Counted from the stretch's first letter, positions 6,122 through 13,842 are shown. The stretch is 20,195 bases of DNA from Oscillospiraceae bacterium (GCA_022511485.1 JAFLUJ010000159.1:1-20195), one strand, 5' to 3'. The notes: generated by a model not told the origin, from the sequence alone. Numbers and translations are program-made.

Positions 6122-6757
6122 ATGAATCTTGAATGGATATTCTTTGATGTGGGGAACACGTTATATGACGAAAAAATTTCTGAATATGAAAGGATCGTCT
6201 CATTGATCGAAAAAAGTAAGTGTGACATTTCTCCCGATAAATTTATTAAACAGATGGAGTGCGGTGCAGCTTCTTATGCAGTCTCTCCGTTTACTTATGC
6301 AAGAGAACATCTTGGTATCACAGCCGATCATCCATATTCCAGCGAAAAGGAAGTACTGTTTGATGGTGTGTATGATGTGCTACATAGTCTTTCAGGAAAA
6401 TATAAGCTTGGCATTTTAGCCAATCAGCCATCAAGTACTCTTGAAAGATTAAAACGTGATGGAATATATGATTTTTTTGATATATGCTTATTATCAGAAA
6501 CAGAAAATATGTTTAAGCCCGACATAGCATTTTTTGAATATGCAATAAAGAAATCCGGTTGCAGTCCGTCAAAAATTGTTATGGTGGGCGACAGACTTGA
6601 TAATGATGTAATGCCTGCAAAAAAATCAGGAATGAAAACTGTATGGATCAGGCAGGGACTTCACTCTGTACAAAAACCTTTAAGTGATGAATATGCTCCC
6701 GATTGGGAAGTAACTTCTGTTCGGCAATTATTTTTTTTAGTAAACAGTCATTTTTAA
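6122..6757 (+). CDS. HAD-superfamily protein with degenerate catalytic motifs
   Basis: A 211-residue HAD hydrolase fold starting at the ATG at 6122, one base after the stop of the kinase gene; an upstream in-frame ATG (6026) lies inside the kinase and is unlikely. Motif I is FFDVGNTLYDE with the nucleophile Asp9, but the general acid position two residues on is Gly11 instead of Asp. Motif II is GILANQPSS, where Ala100 stands in place of the usual Ser/Thr. Motif III lysine (FKPD, Lys132) and motif IV (GDRLDND, Asp157 and Asp162) are present. The C1-type helical cap lies between motif I and II. A DxG form of motif I is seen in some Firmicute HAD proteins. Ordinary phosphatase action is therefore doubtful. 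It probably works with the preceding kinase. Coding is A/T-rich like its neighbour. Confidence 0.85.
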   Translation: MNLEWIFFDVGNTLYDEKISEYERIVSLIEKSKCDISPDKFIKQMECGAASYAVSPFTYAREHLGITADHPYSSEKEVLFDGVYDVLHSLSGKYKLGILANQPSSTLERLKRDGIYDFFDICLLSETENMFKPDIAFFEYAIKKSGCSPSKIVMVGDRLDNDVMPAKKSGMKTVWIRQGLHSVQKPLSDEYAPDWEVTSVRQLFFLVNSHF

Positions 6758-6781
6758 TTTTTATTATAATGGAGGATTTTT

Positions 6782-7156
6782 ATGGAACTTTCAGTATTTT
6801 TTAAAAGTATAATTGATATGGACACCTCTGCGGTGGTGATATGCAACCTTGAACATGACATTGTTTATATGAATCCGGCAGCGGCGGAAAGGTACAAAAA
6901 GCATGGAGGTTATGAGCTTATGGGAAAATCCCTGCTGGACTGTCATACTCCTGCTGCAAATGAAAAAATAAAACAAGTGGTGGACTGGTTCTTAAAAAGT
7001 GCTGACAATAACAGGGTCTACACTTTTTACAACCCAAAGGAAAACAAGGATGTTTACATGATCGCTCTAAGGGACGACAGCGGAAAGCTTGTCGGATATT
7101 ACGAAAAGCACGAATACCGGAATCGTGAGACAATGGAATTTTACGATATGAAATAA
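6782..7156 (+). CDS. Stand-alone PAS-domain protein
   Basis: A 124-residue protein consisting almost entirely of one PAS fold, with no attached kinase, HTH or cyclase domain. The PAS start is visible as FFKSIIDMDTSAVVICNLEHDIVYMNPAAAERY (given in part: SAVVICNLEHDIVYMN), the standard hydrophobic core followed by NPAAAE. It continues with LMGKSLLDCH and the closing beta strands VYMIALRDDSGKLVGYYE. GGAGG (6771-6775) lies 6 nt before the ATG. The stop is 17 nt before tgt and the gene lies 24 nt after the HAD gene, so it sits inside the queuosine operon. Ligand (heme, flavin, small molecule) cannot be told from the sequence. The cysteine in LLDCH may be a ligand site but that is a guess. Confidence 0.8.
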   Translation: MELSVFFKSIIDMDTSAVVICNLEHDIVYMNPAAAERYKKHGGYELMGKSLLDCHTPAANEKIKQVVDWFLKSADNNRVYTFYNPKENKDVYMIALRDDSGKLVGYYEKHEYRNRETMEFYDMK

Positions 7157-7173
7157 TTGAAAGGAATTAATGT

Positions 7174-8304
7174 ATGTACACACTTTTAAAACAGGAAGGC
7201 AAGGCAAGACGGGGAAAATTTGAAACAGTGCACGGGATTTTCCAGACCCCATGTTTTATGAATGTGGGAACAGCTGCTGCAATAAAAGGGGGAGTGTCCT
7301 CCCTTGACCTGAAAGAGCTTAAATGTCAGGTGGAGCTGTGTAATACCTACCATCTCCATGTGCGTCCCTCCGACAAGGTGATAAAGGAAATGGGCGGTCT
7401 TCATAAGTTCATGAACTGGGACAAGCCTATCCTTACCGACAGCGGAGGATTTCAGGTGTTTTCTCTTGCTAAGCTGCGGAAAATCAAGGAGGAAGGGGTA
7501 TATTTTAACTCCCATGTTGACGGACGAAAGATTTTTATGGGTCCTGAGGAAAGTATGCAGATACAGTCCAATCTTGCGTCTACGATAGCAATGGCGTTTG
7601 ACGAGTGCGTGGAGAATCCTGCTTCCCATGAATACAGCAAAAATTCCTGCGACAGGACTGTCCGCTGGCTTGTGCGATGCAAGGAGGAAATGGAAAGGCT
7701 CAACGCTTTACATGATACCATAAATAAAAAGCAGCTTCTGTTCGGAATTAATCAGGGCTGCACATATGAGGATCTGCGTATCAGTCACATGGAGCAGATA
7801 GCTGCTCTTGACCTTGACGGTTATGCTATAGGAGGTCTTGCTGTTGGTGAGCCTACCGAGGAAATGTACCGCATAATTGACGCTGTTGAACCTGTCATGC
7901 CAAAGGAAAAAATACGTTACTTAATGGGTGTGGGAACTCCCTCCAACATAATTGAAGCGGTTGCAAGGGGAGTTGATCTTTTCGACTGTGTAATGCCCAG
8001 TCGTAACGCACGTCATGCTACGGTATTTACATGGAGCGGAATTATGCACGCATCCAATCAGTGTTATGAAACTGATCCGCTGCCTCTTGACCCGGAATGT
8101 GACTGTCCCACCTGCCGTAATTTTTCAAGAGCGTATATCCGTCATCTTTTTAAGGCGAACGAACAGCTTGCGGGCAGACTTGCGGTAATGCACAATCTGT
8201 ATTTCTATAACACTCTTATGGAAAAGATCCGGGAGGCTCTTGATGAAGGTCGGTTCGCAGAGTTCAGGGAGAAATATTCCTCTCTGCTGGCTTCGCATTT
8301 ATAA
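7174..8304 (+). CDS. tgt: tRNA-guanine transglycosylase
   Basis: Tgt exchanges guanine-34 of GUN-anticodon tRNAs (Asp, Asn, His, Tyr) for preQ1. The 376-residue protein shows the general-base Asp in TDSGGFQVFS (Asp89), the substrate loop GGLAVGE (220-226), and the nucleophile in GVDLFDCVMPSRNARH (Asp271, equivalent to Zymomonas Asp280). It also has a complete zinc site Cys-X-Cys-X2-Cys-X25-His (Cys309, Cys311, Cys314, His340). Cysteine at the base-binding position region (ECVEN, near 144-148) is as in bacterial enzymes. AAAGGA (7160-7165) lies 8 nt upstream of the ATG at 7174. Its product is the substrate of QueA, encoded earlier in the same run of genes; in most Firmicutes queA and tgt are adjacent, whereas here three other genes separate them. 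Identification is secure. Confidence 0.97.
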   Translation: MYTLLKQEGKARRGKFETVHGIFQTPCFMNVGTAAAIKGGVSSLDLKELKCQVELCNTYHLHVRPSDKVIKEMGGLHKFMNWDKPILTDSGGFQVFSLAKLRKIKEEGVYFNSHVDGRKIFMGPEESMQIQSNLASTIAMAFDECVENPASHEYSKNSCDRTVRWLVRCKEEMERLNALHDTINKKQLLFGINQGCTYEDLRISHMEQIAALDLDGYAIGGLAVGEPTEEMYRIIDAVEPVMPKEKIRYLMGVGTPSNIIEAVARGVDLFDCVMPSRNARHATVFTWSGIMHASNQCYETDPLPLDPECDCPTCRNFSRAYIRHLFKANEQLAGRLAVMHNLYFYNTLMEKIREALDEGRFAEFREKYSSLLASHL

Positions 8305-8403
8305 AGCAACAATTTTTATCAATCCTGCTGAAATTATATATGCTAAAATAAATTATGTGTGTTTCTGATTACACATGGCATTATGATTTATGGAGGTATT
8401 AAA

Positions 8404-9243
8404 ATGCATAAAAACGGAAAGTGGGCAAAGCAAATTATTTCTTTACAGGATGAAGAAGGCAAGTGGGGATATTTTCATTCCATGTCTAAGTTTTCTGATT
8501 CTCCCATCACAACGGAGCAGGCACTACGGCGTCTTGAACGTCTGGGATACACTATTGAAGATGAATGTATACAGAAAGCGGTCAGATATATGAATGACTG
8601 TCTGACGGGTAAAAATAATATTCCGGACGGCAGAGAAAAGATACACGACTGGGACGTTTTCACTTCGTTGATACTTTCCGCATGGATAAGGAGATTTACA
8701 GGGGATAATCCGGACGCAAACAGGGTTGCAAAGCAGTGGGGGGACGTTGTTTCAGCAGCATTTGCAGGCGGAACATATAACCATGATGAGTATGTCACCG
8801 CATATCGCGACATAATAAAGCCCAATGGTGGAAGGCTTGTAAACTTTCTAAATTTTTATCCCATCTCCATTGTCAGCGATCTTCTGGACGAAAAAACAGA
8901 GTTCGCAGCTATTGACTACATTTTAAGCGGCGACAATGGTATATATTACATATATGACGGAAAAATTTCCGTACCGCCTAAGATATTTGAAAGCAGGGAA
9001 TCGAGCCGCTATCTTGCGGCAGTGGAGCTTCTTACAGGGTATAAGCAGTCCGGACACAAGCTGAATTTCGTAATTGACTGGCTGAATGATAACAGAAATG
9101 AAAACGGAAAATGGGACATGGGGAAGTCAGTCAACGATAAAATGTATTTTCCTCTTTCCGACGACTGGCGAAAAAAAGAGACCCGTGAGGCGGACTGTAC
9201 GGAACGAATAACAGGATTAATAAAAAAATTACAGGCAGATTGA
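8404..9243 (+). CDS. Uncharacterised alpha/alpha-toroid-like protein
   Basis: A 279-residue protein with no signal peptide that I cannot name firmly. The start at 8404 follows GGAGG (8392-8396) by 7 nt; an in-frame ATG at 8359 lacks a ribosome site. Two similar turns occur near the ends: SLQDEEGKWGYFHS (about 14-27) and NENGKWDMG (about 236-244). These resemble the QW-like Gly-Trp turns of alpha/alpha-toroid (squalene-cyclase or prenyltransferase-like) folds. The rest is helical repeats (TTEQALRRLERLGYT, HDWDVFTSLILSAWIRRFTG, AIDYILSGDNGIYYIYDG). No DXDD or DDXXD cyclase acid motif is apparent, so enzyme activity is not supported. It is preceded by about 100 bp without a clear promoter and ends inside the loop of a strong terminator. 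Confidence 0.75.
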   Translation: MHKNGKWAKQIISLQDEEGKWGYFHSMSKFSDSPITTEQALRRLERLGYTIEDECIQKAVRYMNDCLTGKNNIPDGREKIHDWDVFTSLILSAWIRRFTGDNPDANRVAKQWGDVVSAAFAGGTYNHDEYVTAYRDIIKPNGGRLVNFLNFYPISIVSDLLDEKTEFAAIDYILSGDNGIYYIYDGKISVPPKIFESRESSRYLAAVELLTGYKQSGHKLNFVIDWLNDNRNENGKWDMGKSVNDKMYFPLSDDWRKKETREADCTERITGLIKKLQAD

Positions 9244-9258
9244 GCCTGTAATTTTTTT
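9222..9258 (+). terminator. Bidirectional intrinsic terminator spanning a stop codon
   Basis: AAAAAAATTACAGGC (9222-9236) and GCCTGTAATTTTTTT (9244-9258) are perfect 15-bp complements with a 7-nt loop that contains the TGA of the upstream gene (9241-9243). A run of T follows the GC-rich core on either strand, so it ends both the plus-strand gene and the converging GrpB operon. Confidence 0.93.
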
Positions 9259-9264
9259 AGCATA

Positions 9265-9828
9265 TTAGTATTTATTTCCGTAAAATTTTTTTGCTTTGTC
9301 AGTCTGTTCAGATACAAAATCTGTTTTGGCAGAGGTATATCCGTCTCTGTTGTGCTCAAACCTTTTCCAAAGGGACAGCTTCAATTCTTCATATTGTTTT
9401 GCTAATAATGGGTTATCGTTCATATAATCGCGAAAGTAAAGCTCATCGTTATCTCCCAAATATCTCAGGTGAAGATGAAATACTTTTTCGGCAAATCCTT
9501 CGCTTGTATACCCCATATTAAATGATTTTCTGTTTTCCTGCTCTGACATACATATGTAACCGTTCTGAACGAGAATTTGTTTAACACTTTCCATTGACAT
9601 AGACGTAGGTAATTCAACGAGAATGTCGATAATTGGCTTTGCCCATATATTATTGATCGATGTACTTCCAAAATGACTGATCCTTATATCGCCCGATGGT
9701 AAAACACCGATAAGTCTTTTTTCTTCTTCAGCATACCATTTCGTCCATTCTTCATTATGCTCGGTCAGAATTATGGGAAACAGCTCCCATAATTCTTCTA
9801 ATGTCATATCTGACAATGATTTACCCAT
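9265..9828 (-). CDS. GrpB family protein (UPF0157)
   Basis: A 187-residue member of the GrpB/UPF0157 family, which has a nucleotidyltransferase-like fold and no firmly established reaction. The typical core is visible: LTEHNEEWTKWYAEEEKRL (21-39), ISHFGSTSINNIWAKPIIDI (50-69) with the HxGSTS loop and conserved Asp68, then LVQNGY and the HLHLRY strand, and a C-terminal helix YEELKLSLWKRFEHNRDGYT. The length is normal. GGAGG at 9839-9835 precedes the ATG by 6 nt. It is the last gene of a minus-strand operon that starts with a GNAT gene at 10710 and ends at the shared terminator 9222-9258. GrpB proteins often accompany acetyltransferases and other small enzymes in Firmicute accessory regions. 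Confidence 0.92.
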   Translation of the reverse strand: MGKSLSDMTLEELWELFPIILTEHNEEWTKWYAEEEKRLIGVLPSGDIRISHFGSTSINNIWAKPIIDILVELPTSMSMESVKQILVQNGYICMSEQENRKSFNMGYTSEGFAEKVFHLHLRYLGDNDELYFRDYMNDNPLLAKQYEELKLSLWKRFEHNRDGYTSAKTDFVSEQTDKAKKFYGNKY

Positions 9829-9882
9829 ATATATCCTCCATTAAATTACGAACTGTATGGTAAACGTAATTTTATGAATCAA

Positions 9883-10080
9883 TTACAGCAATTCCAATGC
9901 TCTTTTATATAACGGATCAAAATCACAGCCACAGCTGCCGCATTCTTTGTCTGCTTGCTGTATTGCAGAAATAAGAGCGTCCTTATCTGCTTTTCCGTCT
10001 AACCACTTTTGTGCCGGTACAGAAATCAGATCCCAACCTGATTCAGCAAACTTTTCCATAATGACTTTTAATTCTTCCAT
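9883..10080 (-). CDS. Small protein with Cys-X2-Cys-X-Cys motif
   Basis: A 65-residue protein that I cannot assign a function. It has AAAGGA (complement near 10096-10091) in front of the ATG at 10080 and sits between two genes of the same strand, with 27 nt and 54 nt gaps, which supports it being real. The N-terminal part (MEELKVIMEKFAESGWDLI) and middle (KADKDALISAIQQADK) look helical. The C-terminal part carries ECGSCGCDFDPLYKRALELL with Cys47, Cys50 and Cys52, a possible metal or redox site, followed by a short amphipathic helix. It is probably co-transcribed with the upstream GNAT and downstream GrpB genes. Confidence 0.72.
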   Translation of the reverse strand: MEELKVIMEKFAESGWDLISVPAQKWLDGKADKDALISAIQQADKECGSCGCDFDPLYKRALELL

Positions 10081-10107
10081 AATAACATTCCTTTCAAAAT
10101 TACTAAA

Positions 10108-10710
10108 CTATTTTAATTTTTTACGCATAACAAGCTTTGGAGCATTGTGTTCGGTAGAACCGATCTCGTACAATTGGGCAAATCCCAGCTTTTTATATAA
10201 TCCTGCCGGTCCCATGAAATCAAGCTCTGTGTTTATAAATTCCTTATTAGGATATGCTTCGACAAAATCAAAGCCGTCCTTTTCTGCATCCTCGCAAACC
10301 TGTCTGAGCAGCATTTCTGAAACTCCTTTTCCTCTCATTTCGGGAGAAACACAAAAGCAGAATACCGACTTGACTTTTACATCCAGAGCATCTTTATGAA
10401 CAGCTCCCATAGACATCTTCCAGCAGAAAGAAACATAGCAATCAGACTTTGTGTTTGCATTGCACCATCCTACTGCCTTATCGTCACAATAGGCAAGGTA
10501 TCCCTGAATGCTGCCATTGTTGATATATTTTACTGCTAAGCTTCTTCTTTCTTCAACAGTTCCATAGCTCTCACCTTCAATGTCTGTGCTGCTCCACCAG
10601 ATGCAATAGCACTTATGCTCTTCCTTACCCGTAGCGTGAGGAGTTGTATCAAAAAAGTGTGTATAATCCTCCGCTAATTCCGGAGTTAGTTTTTTGATTA
10701 TGATATCCAT
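10108..10710 (-). CDS. GNAT family N-acetyltransferase
   Basis: A 200-residue acetyltransferase of the GNAT superfamily. The ATG at 10710 is chosen because AGAGGG (complement of 10724-10719) is 8 nt upstream; the in-frame ATG at 10716 is too close and longer starts would overlap the promoter. The acetyl-CoA binding loop is FCVSPEMRGKGVSEMLLRQV (MRGKGVS = the Q/RxxGxG/A motif). It is followed by the C-terminal GxYKKLGF motif (GPAGLYKKLGFAQLYE). An unusual N-terminal part contains EEHKCYCIWWSS, a Cys/Trp-rich stretch found in a Firmicute GNAT subgroup. It is the first gene of the minus-strand operon with the 65-aa Cys protein and GrpB; a strong promoter stands at 10766-10794. The substrate is unknown. 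Confidence 0.9.
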   Translation of the reverse strand: MDIIIKKLTPELAEDYTHFFDTTPHATGKEEHKCYCIWWSSTDIEGESYGTVEERRSLAVKYINNGSIQGYLAYCDDKAVGWCNANTKSDCYVSFCWKMSMGAVHKDALDVKVKSVFCFCVSPEMRGKGVSEMLLRQVCEDAEKDGFDFVEAYPNKEFINTELDFMGPAGLYKKLGFAQLYEIGSTEHNAPKLVMRKKLK

Positions 10711-10765
10711 TTTCATATCCCTCTTGTCATTTTTAATTCCAATTTTCTGTAAGTTGCTACATAAA

Positions 10766-10794
10766 ATAATACCATAAAGTACCCCAAAAGTCAA
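10766..10794 (-). promoter_or_regulatory. Sigma-A promoter for the GNAT-GrpB operon
   Basis: On the minus strand TTGACT (10794-10789), a 17-nt spacer and TATTAT (10771-10766). The -35 box is followed by TTTGGGGT, as at the promoter at 1723. Transcription would start near 10759, about 50 nt before the chosen ATG at 10710, which rules out starts upstream of it. Confidence 0.82.
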
Positions 10795-10839
10795 TCTGAA
10801 TTAAAAAACTAAAATTTAATTAATTTTTCTAATAAATTG

Positions 10840-10868
10840 TTGAAATCTTCTGAAATATATGGTATACT
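10840..10868 (+). promoter_or_regulatory. Sigma-A promoter for the HAD/XRE-cupin/acyl-CoA synthetase genes
   Basis: TTGAAA (10840-10845), a 17-nt spacer and TATACT (10863-10868) precede the HAD phosphatase ATG at 10897. Divergent from the GNAT operon promoter about 45 bp away. Confidence 0.78.
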
Positions 10869-10896
10869 AATAAATAGTTTTGTTTGGAGGCTTTTT

Positions 10897-11544
10897 ATGA
10901 AGCTCATTATTTTTGATTTAGACGGAACTCTTGTGAATTCCCTTGAAGACCTTGCAGATGCGGCAAATTACGCTATGAAGCATTTCGGATACCCTGTTCA
11001 TCCCACGGAAGCTTTCAGATATTTTGTGGGAAACGGAATCCCAAAGCTTATTGAGCGGTGTCTGCCTGAAAATGAACGTTCCCCGGAGCGCATTGAGGAG
11101 GTCAGGGAGGTTTTCAGTGAATACTACAATGTACATTATGCGGACAAGACCCGTCCATACGATGGTATCCCTGAGCTGCTGGACAAATTAAAAGGGGAGG
11201 GCGTAAAAACGGCGGTGGCGTCTAACAAATCCGACGATTTTACCCGCAGCATAACAGACAGCTTTTTTAAGGGAAGACTTGACATGGTGAGAGGAAGCAG
11301 GGAGGGCGTTCCCAGGAAACCGGCTCCGGATATTGTTTTTGACATTATGAAGGAGCTTGGCGCTGACGCTTCTGATACATATTTCGCAGGAGATTCCAAT
11401 GTGGATATGTACACCGCTAAGAATGCGGGAGTTACGGCTATAGGATGCTTATGGGGATTCCGTACAAGGGAGGAGCTTCTTGAAGGGGGAGCGGATCACC
11501 TTGCTAAAGAGCCGGGGCAGATTTTCGATTTATTAGGAAACTAA
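10897..11544 (+). CDS. HAD hydrolase, phosphoglycolate-phosphatase-like
   Basis: A 215-residue HAD phosphatase. Motif I is IIFDLDGTLVNS (Asp7 nucleophile, Asp9 acid), motif II VASNKSDD with its Ser, motif III lysine in RKPAPD, and motif IV YFAGDSNVDM. The helical C1 cap lies between motif I and II, as in phosphoglycolate phosphatase and PpaX-type pyrophosphatases. All four catalytic motifs are intact, unlike the HAD protein at 6122. GGAGG at 10886-10890 lies 6 nt before the ATG at 10897, and a longer in-frame start (10837) falls within the promoter. It heads a three-gene plus-strand run, 24 nt before the XRE-cupin gene. The exact substrate (phosphoglycolate, pyrophosphate or a sugar phosphate) cannot be read from the sequence. 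Confidence 0.92.
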   Translation: MKLIIFDLDGTLVNSLEDLADAANYAMKHFGYPVHPTEAFRYFVGNGIPKLIERCLPENERSPERIEEVREVFSEYYNVHYADKTRPYDGIPELLDKLKGEGVKTAVASNKSDDFTRSITDSFFKGRLDMVRGSREGVPRKPAPDIVFDIMKELGADASDTYFAGDSNVDMYTAKNAGVTAIGCLWGFRTREELLEGGADHLAKEPGQIFDLLGN

Positions 11545-11568
11545 ATTATTTGAAAAGGAGAAGTGAAT

Positions 11569-12132
11569 ATGAACTACAGCATTAAAGAGGTCGCAGAAAG
11601 ATTAAAGGGACTGCGTGATATTCTCGGCATTTCCGAAGCTGAAATGTGTGAAAAGACAGGCTGTTCCCCGGAGGATTACGCTCTTATTGAAAAGGGCGAA
11701 AAAGATTTTTCAGTAACATTTGTTTATAAGTGTGCGGAGATCTTCGGAGTTGATATTATTGAGCTGCTTACCGGAGAGAATCCCAAGCTGAAACGCTACT
11801 GCGTTGTAAGAAAGGGTACAGGACTTCCTGTAAAGCGCCGTGAGGGCTTTGAGTATCAGCATCTTGCATATCTTTTCAAGGATAAGAAGATCGAACCGTT
11901 CCTTGTTATTGCTCCCTACTCAGAGGAGGAGCAGGACAAGCCTATTTCTCTGTCTGTTCATGAAGGTCAGGAGTATGACTACATCCTTTCCGGTTCACTG
12001 AAAATCGTTATTGACGGCAAGATCAAGGTTCTTGAACCGGGCGATTCCATCACCTACGATTCAAGCGCACCTCATGGAATGATCGCTACCGGCGGCGAAA
12101 AGTGTGAGTTTCTTGCCATACTTATCAAATAA
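11569..12132 (+). CDS. XRE-type HTH plus cupin regulator
   Basis: A 187-residue transcription regulator with an N-terminal lambda-repressor-like helix-turn-helix (about residues 3-65; AERLKGLRDILGISEAEMCEKTG, in part AERLKGLRDILGIS, then YALIEKGEKDFSV) and a C-terminal cupin (about 100-185) with HEGQEYDYILSG and LEPGDSITYDSSAPHGM. The cupin keeps His/Glu and the second-motif His, so metal or small-ligand binding is possible. The start at 11569 follows AAAAGGAG by 8 nt; a GTG at 11563 is too close. The gene stands 36 nt before the acyl-CoA synthetase, and this HTH-cupin/AMP-ligase pair is a repeated arrangement in Clostridia, so the synthetase substrate or product may be its ligand (inference). 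Confidence 0.92.
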   Translation: MNYSIKEVAERLKGLRDILGISEAEMCEKTGCSPEDYALIEKGEKDFSVTFVYKCAEIFGVDIIELLTGENPKLKRYCVVRKGTGLPVKRREGFEYQHLAYLFKDKKIEPFLVIAPYSEEEQDKPISLSVHEGQEYDYILSGSLKIVIDGKIKVLEPGDSITYDSSAPHGMIATGGEKCEFLAILIK

Positions 12133-12168
12133 ATATCAGGAAAGTAAATATCAGGAGGGATTTTCAAA

Positions 12169-13827
12169 ATGGATATGAATGATTTTTATAAAAGATTTCT
12201 GACAGATACCTTTGACAGCAATGGAACTCTCACAAATATCGAGTTTCACGTTCCCGAAAACTTCAATTTCGGATATGATGTAATTGACGAGATCGCTAAG
12301 CTTGACCCTGACCGCCGTGCTATGGTATGGGTAAACGAAGAAGGGGAGGAGCACATCTTCACCTATTCCGAGCTTATGAAAAAATCCAACCAGACAGCTA
12401 ATATGCTTCTTTCTCACGGCATTAAAAAGGGAGACAAGGTGCTGTCCGTTTTAAAGCGTCACTATCAGTTCTGGTTTCTTACAATTGCGCTTTGCAAGAT
12501 CGGTGCGATAATTATTCCCGCTACAAATCAGCTTATGAAAAAGGACTACACATACCGTTTCAATGCTGCTGATGTTAAATACGTAGTTGCTACCGCTGAG
12601 GGCGAGGTTATTGAGCATATTGAGGAAGCTCTTAACGAGTACGGAAAAATCTCCGAAAAATTTGTAGTCCGCGGCGACAGAAACGGCTGGATTTCCTTTG
12701 ATAAGGAGATCGAAAATTACCCCGACACCTTGGAGCGCATCGAAAATAATGTCAATGACGATATGCTGCTTTACTTCACAAGCGGAACAACAGGCTATCC
12801 TAAAATGGTGCTCCACAGCCATTATTATGCTATAGGTCATATCCAGACCGCTAAGCACTGGCACAACATTATGGACGACACCCTCCACTTTACGATCTCC
12901 GAGTCAGGATGGGGAAAATGTATGTGGGGCAAGATGTACGGTCAGCTTACATGTGCGGCAGCAATTTTCGTGTATGATTTTAACCGCTTCCATTCAGCGG
13001 ATATTCTCCAGAAGATCCAGGATTACAAGGTAACTTCACTGTGCGCGCCTCCTACAATGTTCCGTATGTTTATTAAAGAGGGTATCGAGGGTTATGACCT
13101 TTCCAATCTCAAATATTCAACAATCGCAGGAGAGGCTCTCAATCCTGAGGTTTACAACAGATGGCTTGAATACACCGGTCTGAAACTGATGGAAGGCTTC
13201 GGACAGACTGAAACAACTCTCGTTATAGCAAATCTCCCAGGAATGGAGCCTAAGCCCGGCTCAATGGGCAAACCCACTCCGCTTTATAATGTTGATATTG
13301 TTGACGAGGACGGAAATTCACTTCCTGCCGGTGAGACCGGAGAAATAGTTGTCCGCACACATGAGGGTCCCAATATTGGTATGTTCAAGGAGTATTATAA
13401 AAATCCTGAGGAGACACAGAAGTCCTGGAACAACAATATGTATCACACCGGTGACACCGCATGGCGCGATGAGGACGGCTACCTCTGGTACGTAGGACGT
13501 ACCGACGACGTTATCAAGGCTTCCGGATACCGTATCGGACCATTCGAGATCGAAAGCGTCCTTATGGAACATCCCTCCGTTCTTGAAGTTGCTGTAACCG
13601 GTGCGAAAGATCCCATCAGAGGTCAGGTTGTAAAGGCGACTATCGTTCTTACAAAGGACTACAAGGACAAGGGTGACGAAAAGCTTATTAAGGAATTGCA
13701 GGACTATGTAAAGAAAAACACTGCTCCTTACAAATATCCAAGAATCGTTGAGTTCGTGGACGAGCTTCCTAAGACTATCAGCGGAAAGATCAGACGTGTT
13801 GAGATTAGAGACAACGATAATAAATAA
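12169..13827 (+). CDS. Acyl-CoA synthetase (AMP-forming), medium-chain/acetate-type
   Basis: A 552-residue ANL-superfamily adenylating enzyme that activates a carboxylate to acyl-AMP and then acyl-CoA, in the cytosol. Core motifs in order: the P-loop YFTSGTTGYPKM (202-213), IAGEALNPEV (319-328), GFGQTET (343-349), YHTGDTAWRDEDGYLWYVGR (425-444) with the ATP-ribose Asp429, the hinge DDVIKASGYRIGPFEIE (446-461), and the catalytic lysine in KTISGKIRR (Lys540). The overall pattern is nearest to the medium-chain acyl-CoA synthetase (ACSM) branch. The AGGAGG site at 12153-12158 lies 10 nt before the ATG. It follows the XRE-cupin gene and is closed by a hairpin at 13843-13877. The substrate chain length is not predictable from the motifs. 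Confidence 0.94.
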   Translation: MDMNDFYKRFLTDTFDSNGTLTNIEFHVPENFNFGYDVIDEIAKLDPDRRAMVWVNEEGEEHIFTYSELMKKSNQTANMLLSHGIKKGDKVLSVLKRHYQFWFLTIALCKIGAIIIPATNQLMKKDYTYRFNAADVKYVVATAEGEVIEHIEEALNEYGKISEKFVVRGDRNGWISFDKEIENYPDTLERIENNVNDDMLLYFTSGTTGYPKMVLHSHYYAIGHIQTAKHWHNIMDDTLHFTISESGWGKCMWGKMYGQLTCAAAIFVYDFNRFHSADILQKIQDYKVTSLCAPPTMFRMFIKEGIEGYDLSNLKYSTIAGEALNPEVYNRWLEYTGLKLMEGFGQTETTLVIANLPGMEPKPGSMGKPTPLYNVDIVDEDGNSLPAGETGEIVVRTHEGPNIGMFKEYYKNPEETQKSWNNNMYHTGDTAWRDEDGYLWYVGRTDDVIKASGYRIGPFEIESVLMEHPSVLEVAVTGAKDPIRGQVVKATIVLTKDYKDKGDEKLIKELQDYVKKNTAPYKYPRIVEFVDELPKTISGKIRRVEIRDNDNK

Positions 13828-13842
13828 TTCAGACGAAGGAAT

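Noticed and set aside
8305..8403. Promoter for the toroid-like gene (TAAAAT at 8344-8349)
   Set aside because: No acceptable -35 hexamer at 16-18 nt; read-through from tgt, which has no visible terminator, is just as likely.
12130..12158. Direct repeat AAATATCAGGA before the acyl-CoA synthetase
   Set aside because: Two 11-nt copies 4 nt apart; probably local duplication around the ribosome site with no evidence of function.
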